DNA from: JAOZTV01 sp965371805 | GTDB taxonomy: Bacteria; Acidobacteriota; Aminicenantia; UBA2199 | DNA: 64,000 nt | Assembly (NCBI GenBank): GCA_965371805.1 | Contig: CBDUZW010000012.1 | Span: forward strand, 1 to 64,000 | Direction of reading: 5' to 3' | Shown here: positions 35,041-43,327 of the stretch, in pieces | How the letters are laid out: each line of letters starts with the position of its first letter | Numbering within the stretch: position 1 is the first letter of the stretch | Made by a program: the position numbers and the translations under genes | The notes under the pieces: model-generated | Told to the model about the DNA's origin: nothing | Seen by the model: the letters and a program-made list of their open reading frames with translations, nothing else | Database searches by the model: none

Positions 35041-36346
35041 GTTAAAAAGAATTTCTATATTATTTTCAATAGTTATATTTTTTATCTTACCTATTTCTGA
35101 GTATGGGAATTATAAGTCCATATACCCATACTATAATTTTTCCTTTGGTGCAAAGTCTATGTCAATGTCAAATGCTTTTACCGCAGTTGCAGATGACCTT
35201 TCAACAGTATTTTTTAATCCAGCAGGAATTGTAGCATTTAAAACACCAAGACTTTTTTTAAGTTATGGAATTTCCAATACAAAGAATGCACAGGATATAG
35301 AAACGAAAGATTATGGGGCATACACAGAAGAATATAGCAATAATTTAAATATAAATTATAAAAATATTGATTTTTTTTCAGTATCTGTTCCTGCAAATTT
35401 TCTCAGTACAAATTGGACTTTTGCATTAAGTTATTACAGGCTCATCCCCTATAATTTTGATGGTTCAATTAATAAAGAATTAAATAGAAGTTCTGATGAA
35501 TCCTTTTCAGAGAAAATAACAGAAACTATTTTTGGTGAAAATGGTATTGATGTGCTCTCATTGTCTGCAGCATTTGCTTTTTCAGAATATATATATTTAG
35601 GAGTAACAGCTCAACAATTTATAAATTCAGGTACAAATGACTATACTTATTCTTCCGAAAAACTTGATTATTCAAAGAATTTTACAGAAAAAGTAAGAGG
35701 CAGAAACTATATATTTGGAATTCTTTTCATAGCCTCAGAAGATGTTCTTTTAGGTTTCTCATATCATACAAAATTTACAGAAACTCTTAGTACCGCTTAT
35801 ATTTATACAGAAGATGTGGAAAGTCATAATAGTAATACTACTAGAGATGCAATTTTAGCATTCCCTGCAAGGTTTTCTTTGGGGATTTCTGCAAGACTAT
35901 TGCCAGAATGGTCTATATCCTACGATTTCTCTAAAATTTTATGGTCAAAAAGTACAATTACAGATTATCATAATGCAGTAGCTTCAGTCCCCTACCCTGT
36001 CAGAGATGATTTCACATTTACACAAACTGATATATCAAATAGTAGTATAGGAACTGAATTAAGAATCCCAATTAAAAAAAGCCTGCTTTTAATAAGAGGA
36101 GGTATGTCTTCCGAGAAACAACTCTTCAGTGGATCTGACGGCACTCAAGCAAAATTAAAAGGTTATTCAATGGGTTTAGGTTTTATCATTAATAGAAAAA
36201 TAATTTTTGATCTCGCTTTTTTATATCAAAAGGGAAAATGGCTGGAAGATGCATATTTTCAGACAAGTGATTCTGCTACTACTGATACTGTAAACTCCAA
36301 CTATAAGAGAAAAGTTTTAAAATTGTCAATTACTTACTTTTTTTAG
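35033..36346 (+). CDS. OmpP1/FadL-like outer-membrane protein
   Basis: 437 residues with a signal peptide (FSIVIFFILPISEYG). After cleavage the sequence has the FadL-like start, FGAKSMSMSNAFTAVADDLSTVFFNPAGI, followed by alternating beta strands to a C-terminal KLSITYFF ending in an aromatic residue as outer-membrane barrels do. FadL proteins let fatty acids or other hydrophobic compounds diffuse laterally through the outer membrane. Its start overlaps the ricT stop, so it is translationally coupled to a cytoplasmic gene set, probably by accident of packing. Confidence 0.82.
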   Translation: MNKLKRISILFSIVIFFILPISEYGNYKSIYPYYNFSFGAKSMSMSNAFTAVADDLSTVFFNPAGIVAFKTPRLFLSYGISNTKNAQDIETKDYGAYTEEYSNNLNINYKNIDFFSVSVPANFLSTNWTFALSYYRLIPYNFDGSINKELNRSSDESFSEKITETIFGENGIDVLSLSAAFAFSEYIYLGVTAQQFINSGTNDYTYSSEKLDYSKNFTEKVRGRNYIFGILFIASEDVLLGFSYHTKFTETLSTAYIYTEDVESHNSNTTRDAILAFPARFSLGISARLLPEWSISYDFSKILWSKSTITDYHNAVASVPYPVRDDFTFTQTDISNSSIGTELRIPIKKSLLLIRGGMSSEKQLFSGSDGTQAKLKGYSMGLGFIINRKIIFDLAFLYQKGKWLEDAYFQTSDSATTDTVNSNYKRKVLKLSITYFF

Positions 36347-36390
36347 TTCTGTAGGTTTTTTAATTTTTTCTTAAAATAATATTATAACAA

Positions 36391-37338
36391 ATGGGTACTG
36401 ATAAAAATTCACCTTTTAAAATAGGTAATCTGGAGCTTAAGTATCGGACTGTACCTGCTCCTATGGCAGGCCTAACCGACATTGCCTTTAGAAAACTTTT
36501 AGACGATATTGGATATGTTGGATATATGGTTAGTGAAATGATCTCTACTGAAGGACTAATTAGAAGAAATAGAAGAACTTTTGAAATGATGAAGCTTTCT
36601 GAATTTAAGACACCACAATTTATTCAATTATTTGGTAATGATATATCCAGTATTAGAGAATCTGTAAAAATAATAGAAAATGAAACAGACTTTGACGGGA
36701 TTGATTTTAATATGGGATGTCCTGCAAGTAAAGTTGTGAGAAAGGGAGCTGGAGCTGCTTTATTACAAGATATTGATAAAATAAAGAATATTGTGTCTGT
36801 ATTGAGAGAGTCAACAGATCTCCCAATTACAATTAAGGTCAGGTTAGGCTTCGGAAGTATAAATATTTTTGATACAGTAAAAGCTATCAATGATTCTGGT
36901 GCAGACGCAATTGCGGTTCATTTTAGACTCAGATCAACTCCCTATTCCATTCCGGCAAAATGGAAATATGCAGAAAAAATTAAGAAAATGTTTAATATTG
37001 TTTTAATTGGGAATGGAGATATTTCAAATTATAAAATTGGAATAGAAAAGCTTAAAACTGTTGACGGATTAATGATTGGAAGAGGCGCAATCTCAAACCC
37101 GTTCATTTTTTCTGAAATAGAACTGAAAAGAGATAATAGTGTAAAAAAGAATGAGCTATTATTAAAACTTATTGATCTAATTGAACACTATTATAAAGAA
37201 GACTTAAAACTTCCTAAACTAAAACCCTTTATCAAATATATGATATCTGATGAACCGGATACAAAAGCGTTAAGATTGAAGTTGTATAGAGCAAAAGATA
37301 TTAAAGATGCAAGATCTATTTATTTGTCACATATTTAA
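36391..37338 (+). CDS. dus: tRNA-dihydrouridine synthase
   Basis: 315 residues. The FMN TIM-barrel is complete: VPAPMAGLTDIAFRKL, PQFIQLFGND, NMGCPASKVVRKGAGAALL with catalytic Cys110, ITIKVRLGF and LMIGRGAISNPFIF. Dus enzymes reduce uridines in tRNA D-loops. The tRNA/FMN-contact segment usually VHGRTR reads VHFRLR here, a notable change. The last codon overlaps the stop of the convergent yraN gene. No ribosome site is obvious. The specific target position cannot be assigned. Confidence 0.9.
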   Translation: MGTDKNSPFKIGNLELKYRTVPAPMAGLTDIAFRKLLDDIGYVGYMVSEMISTEGLIRRNRRTFEMMKLSEFKTPQFIQLFGNDISSIRESVKIIENETDFDGIDFNMGCPASKVVRKGAGAALLQDIDKIKNIVSVLRESTDLPITIKVRLGFGSINIFDTVKAINDSGADAIAVHFRLRSTPYSIPAKWKYAEKIKKMFNIVLIGNGDISNYKIGIEKLKTVDGLMIGRGAISNPFIFSEIELKRDNSVKKNELLLKLIDLIEHYYKEDLKLPKLKPFIKYMISDEPDTKALRLKLYRAKDIKDARSIYLSHI

Positions 37339-37709
37339 TCATCTTCATAAGCATTTTCAATATGTTCTATTTTGTATTCGCCCATTCCATATATAATTGA
37401 GATCACATCAATTCTCTTATAATAATCCTCATATTTATCATTCTTATTATCTGCAAGAAAATATTTGGCACCCTTTACTATCCGCTTTCCTTTCTTATTA
37501 TTAACAAATTCTTCTGGAAAGCCATGATCCCCGCTTTTTCTTGTTTTTACCTCTATAAAACAAATATTATCTTCTATCTCCGCAATAATATCAATTTCAA
37601 TTCCAATCTGATTATAGCAGGTATCAATAATAGTATAACCTTTCTTAATAAGGTAATTGACAGCGACTTCCTCTCCTTCTTTTCCTGAATAATTCCACTT
37701 AAATTTCAT
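37335..37709 (-). CDS. yraN: YraN/UPF0102 family endonuclease-like protein
   Basis: 124 residues. The restriction-endonuclease-like core is intact: GKEGEEVAVNYLIKKGYTI, IEIDIIAE and FIEVKTRK, giving the E-D-ExK metal site. The family's role is unclear; links to recombination or Holliday junction handling have been suggested. The stop overlaps that of the convergent dus gene by 4 nt. Confidence 0.85.
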   Translation of the reverse strand: MKFKWNYSGKEGEEVAVNYLIKKGYTIIDTCYNQIGIEIDIIAEIEDNICFIEVKTRKSGDHGFPEEFVNNKKGKRIVKGAKYFLADNKNDKYEDYYKRIDVISIIYGMGEYKIEHIENAYEDD

Positions 37710-37754
37710 ACCTTCACCTTTGTATCACTATAAAAAGAGAGTAATATATTTTAA

Positions 37755-39089
37755 TTAGATTTTTGTCCTTTCATCTATCATCTTAATTCCGAGTGTCTCT
37801 AATTCCTTTAAAACAGGCTCATATATCTCTTTATAAACCGGTCTCTTTACACCCTTAATAGTTAATTTTTCCTCTGCCATCAGGGTTACTCCAATCGCAA
37901 GAGGTAAACTGACTGTCCTTGCCATTGATGAATCTTTAAAAGGAATACCATAGTCTATTAAAGTAGAGATGATTTTATCTTTAGTACCATCCTTATTTAT
38001 TATTATAAATTTATGTCTCATAACCAGGATATCTTTTTCTCCATGATTAAAGAATAATTTTTCCTGCAATATATCTGATAAATTGTCAAGATGATTCCTG
38101 TTTTTAAGGACTTTGTTTGAATCAAAAAGACCTAACCACTCAAACCTTTTTATAATATCTGAATCCACAGCAATTTTTAATTTATCTGCAAGTTTTTTAA
38201 TTAAGTTTTCATTCTTCTCACAACCTGTAATCTTATATAAAACATTATAAAAGCTACTTCCTTTTATGCCTTCTTTTTCTTCATCATCAACCAATCCTAA
38301 TTCAATGATTTTAAGAAAAGTTTCGCACCAGCCAAGATATCTATATGTTCCTCTCTTAACAGTTTTCGCCTCATTTAAACCGTATATATCAATATATGGA
38401 ATTGAATCTCTATTTGGATAAACTTCTAAATCTCCAATTCCTTCCATTTTATCCTGCTCAACAGTTTTTTCAGCAAACAGGTCCTTACCTTCAATATCAA
38501 TGACTTTTCCATTTTCCAAAAATTTTGCTGGATTTCTTGAAGCCAATACAACTCCTCTCGGGCTCCAGGAAAATTTATATCCAAATGGATTATTATTATC
38601 TTCCGGTGCTGGAAGTCCACCACAATATGAATAGAAATGTTCAACTTTTCCACCCTCTTCATGTATTTCATCAATAATTTTTTTAGCAGACATATGGTCA
38701 ATACCCGGGTCAACACCTATCTCATTTAAAAACAGAAGACCTTTTGCTTCAACTTCATCTCCAAGCGCCTGCATCTCTTCACTAACATATGAGGTAGTTG
38801 CCATATTCTTGTTATTCTTTAAACACATTTTTGCAACTTTGATATGAAGAGTCCAGGGAAGAAGACTTACAATTATATCATTCTTATTTATATATTCTTC
38901 CAATTTTTCTTCATTATTTATATCAAATGAAATAGCTGTTCCATTTTTATAATTGTTTACAAGCTCTTTTGCTCTACTTAAAATGATATCCGCAACTGTA
39001 ACTTTCAATCCTTTATCTAAGAGATAAATAACACCTGGTTTGCTTACTAATCCTGAGCCTAATACAAGTATTTTTTCCTTTTTATACAT
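37755..39089 (-). CDS. Saccharopine dehydrogenase (glutamate-forming type)
   Basis: 444 residues. The Rossmann start VLGSGLVSKPGVIYLLDKG is followed by SLLPWTLHIKVAKMCL, LFLNEIGVDPGIDHMSAKKIID and GLPAPEDNNNPFGYKFSWSPRGVVLASRNPA, all typical of the LYS9/AASS C-terminal enzyme. It splits saccharopine to aminoadipate semialdehyde and glutamate with NAD(P)+. It lies 12 nt downstream of the lysine-ketoglutarate reductase gene, so the pair carries out the first two steps of lysine breakdown. In animals and plants these two are one fused polypeptide. Confidence 0.9.
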   Translation of the reverse strand: MYKKEKILVLGSGLVSKPGVIYLLDKGLKVTVADIILSRAKELVNNYKNGTAISFDINNEEKLEEYINKNDIIVSLLPWTLHIKVAKMCLKNNKNMATTSYVSEEMQALGDEVEAKGLLFLNEIGVDPGIDHMSAKKIIDEIHEEGGKVEHFYSYCGGLPAPEDNNNPFGYKFSWSPRGVVLASRNPAKFLENGKVIDIEGKDLFAEKTVEQDKMEGIGDLEVYPNRDSIPYIDIYGLNEAKTVKRGTYRYLGWCETFLKIIELGLVDDEEKEGIKGSSFYNVLYKITGCEKNENLIKKLADKLKIAVDSDIIKRFEWLGLFDSNKVLKNRNHLDNLSDILQEKLFFNHGEKDILVMRHKFIIINKDGTKDKIISTLIDYGIPFKDSSMARTVSLPLAIGVTLMAEEKLTIKGVKRPVYKEIYEPVLKELETLGIKMIDERTKI

Positions 39090-39101
39090 TTATGAATTCT
39101 C

Positions 39102-40466
39102 CTATTTTAGAAATTCTTTCATATATTCATATTCTTTTGTGAACTCTCCATTATGCAGAATAAGTCCCTTTTTAATTGGAGCCGGTAGTTTGAGATCTTC
39201 AAAGCTACTATTAAAATCTGCAGTAACGATACCATTAATAAATTCTTTTAAAACCTCAGAAAACGCTTCTGAAGACTCCTTTGGAAATTCACAGGGAAGG
39301 TTATCAACTGCCATTACAGTAACCCCTAGTCTACTGACACCATCTTCAAATTTATCATCTTTTGCAAAATATGTAAATGACGGTTTATCAGGCATTGTAG
39401 CCTCTTTTGTTATCTCTACTGAACCATCAATATCACAACTTATATCTCCAATTACCTTTAAATTTAAATTTGATTTTATTATAGTATCCCTTTTCAAGTA
39501 TTCTTTTGTAACCAGTCTTGGATAATCCTCAGTCCAGTAAATACAATTTACAAGGATACTTAGATTTTTTAAATTAGTTTCAAATTTAGATTCGTATTTA
39601 TGTGGATTATCATAATAGTCTTGAAGATCAAAACCTGAGTTATGCCTGTTATCATCACTATAGTCAGGCATCTCATTTTCCTTAACCCGATATTCCTCTT
39701 TAAGTATAAACAGATCTTCCTCTTTAAAAATAACTTTATATATATTGAAGTTATCATTGGTAAAATTCTCATAATTAATATCAATTATATATGGTGATAC
39801 AATTTTATAGGGCAAAAGGTCAAATATTTCCTGAGCCCCTTTAGATACATTCCCATACCCGGTAAAACCCACTATAAGTGGGGCTAAAGCTGAAGGATAT
39901 CCATCTTCCTCTAATTCCTCACCAATTATTTTAATTTCTGCCTTTGCCTGTTCAAGCGAATCATATTGATAAGCCTGTTTTACTTTCTCAAAAGGAGTAT
40001 AATACCCCATTTTTTTTAATTTTTGTCCATATGCATATAAGGTTTCTATCATACCTGCAAGACCTGCATATCTTCCAAAAAATATTAGTCTTCTATTATT
40101 TTCATCTGCAATTCTTTCATAATCTATTAGATTTACTTTTAAATCAATTAATTTTTTTAACATGTCAATATTATAAGATTGGCCTTTGATTGTATGAGAA
40201 AAAAATATATAGGTTTTATTCTTTTCAAAAAAATCAATAGGCATTTCTTTAACACCTATTATCACATCTGCATTGGATACATCATCAGAAATAACTGAAT
40301 CAGCTTTTTTATACTCATCATCAGAATATATTCTCAAAGTAGACGGTTGAACAATCGCCTCTATCCCATGTTTATCCTTAAGCTCTTTTATATGCTCAGG
40401 AATGAGTGCTACACGCCTTTCCCACTTATTTTTATCTTCCCGTCTAATACCAATTATTTTTGCCAT
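39102..40466 (-). CDS. Lysine-2-oxoglutarate reductase (saccharopine-forming)
   Basis: 454 residues. The N-terminus has the AlaDh/PNT-like pattern IGIRREDKNKWERRVALIPEHIKEL, then VIIGVKEMP and FFSHTIKGQSYNIDML, as in the LKR half of eukaryotic AASS. A second nucleotide fold begins near IVGFTGYGNVSKGAQEIFDLLP. It condenses lysine with 2-oxoglutarate to saccharopine. The saccharopine dehydrogenase gene follows. The gene pair implies lysine catabolism rather than fungal-type biosynthesis, judged by context since no aminoadipate synthesis genes are present. Confidence 0.85.
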   Translation of the reverse strand: MAKIIGIRREDKNKWERRVALIPEHIKELKDKHGIEAIVQPSTLRIYSDDEYKKADSVISDDVSNADVIIGVKEMPIDFFEKNKTYIFFSHTIKGQSYNIDMLKKLIDLKVNLIDYERIADENNRRLIFFGRYAGLAGMIETLYAYGQKLKKMGYYTPFEKVKQAYQYDSLEQAKAEIKIIGEELEEDGYPSALAPLIVGFTGYGNVSKGAQEIFDLLPYKIVSPYIIDINYENFTNDNFNIYKVIFKEEDLFILKEEYRVKENEMPDYSDDNRHNSGFDLQDYYDNPHKYESKFETNLKNLSILVNCIYWTEDYPRLVTKEYLKRDTIIKSNLNLKVIGDISCDIDGSVEITKEATMPDKPSFTYFAKDDKFEDGVSRLGVTVMAVDNLPCEFPKESSEAFSEVLKEFINGIVTADFNSSFEDLKLPAPIKKGLILHNGEFTKEYEYMKEFLK

Positions 40467-40508
40467 ATTTTACCTCAGGCAGTAATGTATCAAATCATCT
40501 ATATATAG

Positions 40509-40958
40509 TCAATGATCTTCATCTGAAAAGTTTATTTTTTTTCTGGATTCTTTAGTTTTTTTATTTAGTTTTTTTTTTTTTATTCTCTTTTGAATAGAAG
40601 AATAAGAAGGTTTAGTTGCATATCTCTTTTTTGGCTTAAAAGTAGACTTTATAATTATTTCTTTTAACCTTCCAAGGGCATCTTTTCTGTTTTGCTCCTG
40701 AGTTCTAAATCTATTTGCCTTAATTACTAAAAATAGAGGAATCTCCTTCTCTTTATCCCATACAATTTTTCTTCCGGCTATTTTTATAAGTCTTTGCATA
40801 ACTTCCTCAGGTATTGAATTGCACTCCTTTATATTAAACCTTAGCAATACAGCTGTGTTAACCTTATTAACATTCTGTCCTCCAGGTCCGGAAGACCTGA
40901 TAAACTCTTCAACTAATAAGTCTTCTTCAATTGATATTTCCTCTGTTATTTTTATCAT
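40509..40958 (-). CDS. arfB: Peptidyl-tRNA hydrolase ArfB-like (GGQ release factor)
   Basis: 149 residues from the ATG at 40958, preceded by AAGGAA; an in-frame ATG 45 nt upstream lacks a ribosome site. The class-I release factor catalytic motif GGQ is present in RSSGPGGQNVNKVNTAV. The C-terminal tail is very basic (RIKKKKLNKKTKESRKK), as in ArfB/YaeJ, which inserts the tail into the empty mRNA channel to free stalled ribosomes. It lies 43 nt after the lysine gene pair start on the same strand but is functionally unrelated. Confidence 0.9.
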   Translation of the reverse strand: MIKITEEISIEEDLLVEEFIRSSGPGGQNVNKVNTAVLLRFNIKECNSIPEEVMQRLIKIAGRKIVWDKEKEIPLFLVIKANRFRTQEQNRKDALGRLKEIIIKSTFKPKKRYATKPSYSSIQKRIKKKKLNKKTKESRKKINFSDEDH

Positions 40959-41129
40959 TTTATTCCTTTCTAGTTCAGTTTTTAGATTATCATATAAATA
41001 CATTTAATTCAAAGTATTTTTTAAATATAATGTAAACTGTTTTGGATTAGCATTCTTTAGGTAATATTGATAATTAATCAATTATGGTCTAGAATACATA
41101 ATTAGTTTTAAACTGAAAATGGAGAATAA

Positions 41130-42023
41130 ATGACCCCGGATTTAACAGGAAAAGTGTTTGCCTTGCTTTGCGCTTTATTCTGGGCGGCAGCAGTAATTTT
41201 ATTTAAGAAATCTGGAGAAAAGCTATCTCCAATTGCACTGAATCTATATAAAACGCTAATCTCAGTAGTATTAATTTTGCCTTTAATATTTCTTGAAGAT
41301 ATTTCTAAAAACATTAGTGCTTTGACCACTTTTGAATATTTATTACTTATAATAAGTGGATTTCTTGGAATTGCCATTGCAGATTCATTATTTTTTAAAA
41401 GCTTAAATATATTAGGTGCTGGTATGACAGCTATTGTTGACTGTGTCTATAGTCCAATGACGATTCTGCTTGCATTTTTATTTCTTTCAGAAGAGCTAAG
41501 AATGTCAACAATTCTTGGTAGTTTTCTTGTTGCTGCCGCAGTTGTTGTTGGGGCATATCAAAAAAATAAGGGTGATTTAGATATAAAAAAAACAGCTCTA
41601 GGTGTTTCTTTCGGAATTTCAGGAATTTTTTTTATGGTAGTCAGTGTTATTATAATGAAACCTGTACTGGCAAAAACATCTGTTTTTTTTGTAACAGAAA
41701 TCAGATTGATCGCTGGATTGATTGGTATACTTATATTAATCTTTTTTAGAAAGAACAGCAAAGAACTACTGCAAACAGCTGTACAAAGGTCAAACTTCAG
41801 ATACGCATTACCAGGGACAATATTAGGCAATGTTCTCGGAATGACATTATGGATAGCTGCATTTAAAATGACTGATATAAATTCTGCTGCCATATTAAAT
41901 CAAACAAATACTATTTTCATATTAATTTTTGCTTCAATATTTTTGAAAGAACAATTTACTGCTAAAAAATTCATCTCAACAGTTTTAGCCATCTCCGGTT
42001 CTCTTATAGTTATGTTATTTTGA
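41130..42023 (+). CDS. EamA/DMT-family membrane transporter
   Basis: 297 residues with ten hydrophobic helices in two EamA repeats (ALLCALFWAAAVILFKKSG near the start and FGISGIFFMVVSVIIMKPVL at the mid-point; FLKEQFTAKKFI near the end). These drug/metabolite superfamily members export or import small metabolites, and the substrate cannot be read here. A weak GGAG site precedes the ATG. It is convergent with the small membrane/coiled-coil gene. Confidence 0.85.
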   Translation: MTPDLTGKVFALLCALFWAAAVILFKKSGEKLSPIALNLYKTLISVVLILPLIFLEDISKNISALTTFEYLLLIISGFLGIAIADSLFFKSLNILGAGMTAIVDCVYSPMTILLAFLFLSEELRMSTILGSFLVAAAVVVGAYQKNKGDLDIKKTALGVSFGISGIFFMVVSVIIMKPVLAKTSVFFVTEIRLIAGLIGILILIFFRKNSKELLQTAVQRSNFRYALPGTILGNVLGMTLWIAAFKMTDINSAAILNQTNTIFILIFASIFLKEQFTAKKFISTVLAISGSLIVMLF

Positions 42024-42030
42024 AGAAATT

Positions 42031-42270
42031 TTATGCTTTTGATTTTACCTTTCTTGAGGAAAACTCTTTTTTTGTTTCATCAAGCTTTATTCTAAGTTTT
42101 TCAATATTTTCATTATTTTTTACTCTTTCATCCAGATACGTTTGTTCTAGTTTTTCAACTTTTGAATTTAATTCTTCTTCCATTTCTTGTTTGCCTGTTC
42201 TGCACCTATATATTATTATGCTACCAAGAATCCCTACACCTATAGTTGATATTAAAAATTCTGCAATCAT
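42031..42270 (-). CDS. Small membrane protein with coiled-coil tail
   Basis: 79 residues: one N-terminal membrane helix (AEFLISTIGVGILGSIIIY) then a charged, heptad-like helix rich in Glu and Lys (about residues 30-75). The start codon overlaps the larC-like stop (TAATG), so it is translationally coupled to it, which is the main support that it is a gene. It does not resemble LarC2 or any family I recognise. A role as a membrane anchor or partner for the LarC1-like protein is a guess from coupling only. Confidence 0.6.
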   Translation of the reverse strand: MIAEFLISTIGVGILGSIIIYRCRTGKQEMEEELNSKVEKLEQTYLDERVKNNENIEKLRIKLDETKKEFSSRKVKSKA

Positions 42271-43073
42271 TATAATTCCTGTTTTTGTATAAATATTTTG
42301 AATGGAGGAATTTTGAGTATCCGACTTCCTCTTGATTTTCCATTTATATAATTATCATTTGAATAATCCCCATTATCGGGAAGATATTTCGGATTTAATC
42401 CTGCAAGGATAGCTGAGCCTGTTGGTGTACAAATCTCCTTCTCAATAGGTCCTTTTTGCCATTTTATATCAAATTTTTCCAATATATTTTTTGTGGCCGG
42501 TGCCGGGACAGAAAGTTCACCATGTGAAAATTTTATTATACCTCCCCCAACATTTAAAGGAGAGAGCATGACAACTTCTGTTTTTAATTGCAACAATTCC
42601 ATTCCAATTACTGCACCTACAATATCAATAATAATATCTTGTGCCTCATGAAGATAAGTTCCTTTTTCATGATGGTGATGGTGATGATCAGAATGTTCAA
42701 GATTATGATGTATATGATCTGTCAAAAAACTATTTTCACTATGAGCTTTGCTTTCTGCATCTATAAGTATATTTAGGACATTAAATCCGTAAGTTCTATA
42801 ATACTCATCAACATTGAGTTCAGCAAAAATCTCATCAAGTTTTTTTTTTGCATTTTCACCTTTTATATGAGGCTGGAATGGTTCTATGTCTATTTTCAGT
42901 TGAGTTGAATTATCATCAGTTAATACGGCTTCAATAGAAATTTTTCCAAGTTTCTCACCTGCCAATATCATAGCTGAAATAACTTTATCCTTATCTGCAC
43001 CAAGAGATATTAATGAAGAACTAAAAATATCTCCGGATATTCCTCCAGTAGGATCAATATAAATTTTTCTCAA
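42270..43073 (-). CDS. larC: LarC1-type nickel-insertion protein (N-terminal half only)
   Basis: About 267 residues from the TTG at 43073, which follows AGAAGGTG by 6 nt and gives the standard opening RKIYIDPTGGISGD; ATGs at 43094 and 43109 are alternatives. LarC finishes the nickel-pincer nucleotide cofactor of lactate racemase LarA. The DUF111/LarC1 features are present: a metal-binding His-rich loop (HSDHHHHHHEK), LSPLNVGGGIIKFSHG, VPAPAT and EICTPTGSAIL. The length matches LarC1 alone; in Lactobacillus LarC2 is added by a programmed frameshift, but no LarC2 sequence follows here. No larA, larB or larE lies in the window. Confidence 0.8.
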   Translation of the reverse strand: MRKIYIDPTGGISGDIFSSSLISLGADKDKVISAMILAGEKLGKISIEAVLTDDNSTQLKIDIEPFQPHIKGENAKKKLDEIFAELNVDEYYRTYGFNVLNILIDAESKAHSENSFLTDHIHHNLEHSDHHHHHHEKGTYLHEAQDIIIDIVGAVIGMELLQLKTEVVMLSPLNVGGGIIKFSHGELSVPAPATKNILEKFDIKWQKGPIEKEICTPTGSAILAGLNPKYLPDNGDYSNDNYINGKSRGSRILKIPPFKIFIQKQEL

Positions 43074-43275
43074 TTTTACACCTTCTTTAATCATCTGAAA
43101 TACTACCAAAACAAAAAGAATATGTCAAAGATTTTATACTGAACTATGTAAATATATTCATGCTATATCTATAGTAAAAAGTAAAAAAAGCTATACTCTG
43201 TCTCCCTGAATTAAGCAAATTCCAATAACATAAAATATATACAACGTTTTCAGAGTTAAATAGAAACAGGATTGT

Positions 43276-43310
43276 ATTGAAGGGAAATAAATAGTTTAAA
43301 TCCCTTCAAT
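43276..43310. terminator. Hairpin downstream of CARDB gene
   Basis: ATTGAAGGG and CCCTTCAAT form a perfect 9-bp inverted repeat with a 17-nt AT-rich loop, 18 nt past the CARDB gene stop on the minus strand. There is no clear U-run after it, so it could be an mRNA end-stabilising hairpin rather than an intrinsic terminator. Confidence 0.5.
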
Positions 43311-43327
43311 ATTAATTATTATGTTTT

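Noticed and set aside
42031..42270. LarC2 reached by programmed frameshift after LarC1
   Set aside because: The downstream product is a membrane helix plus coiled coil with no LarC2 features. Neither other frame after 42270 continues a LarC-like sequence.
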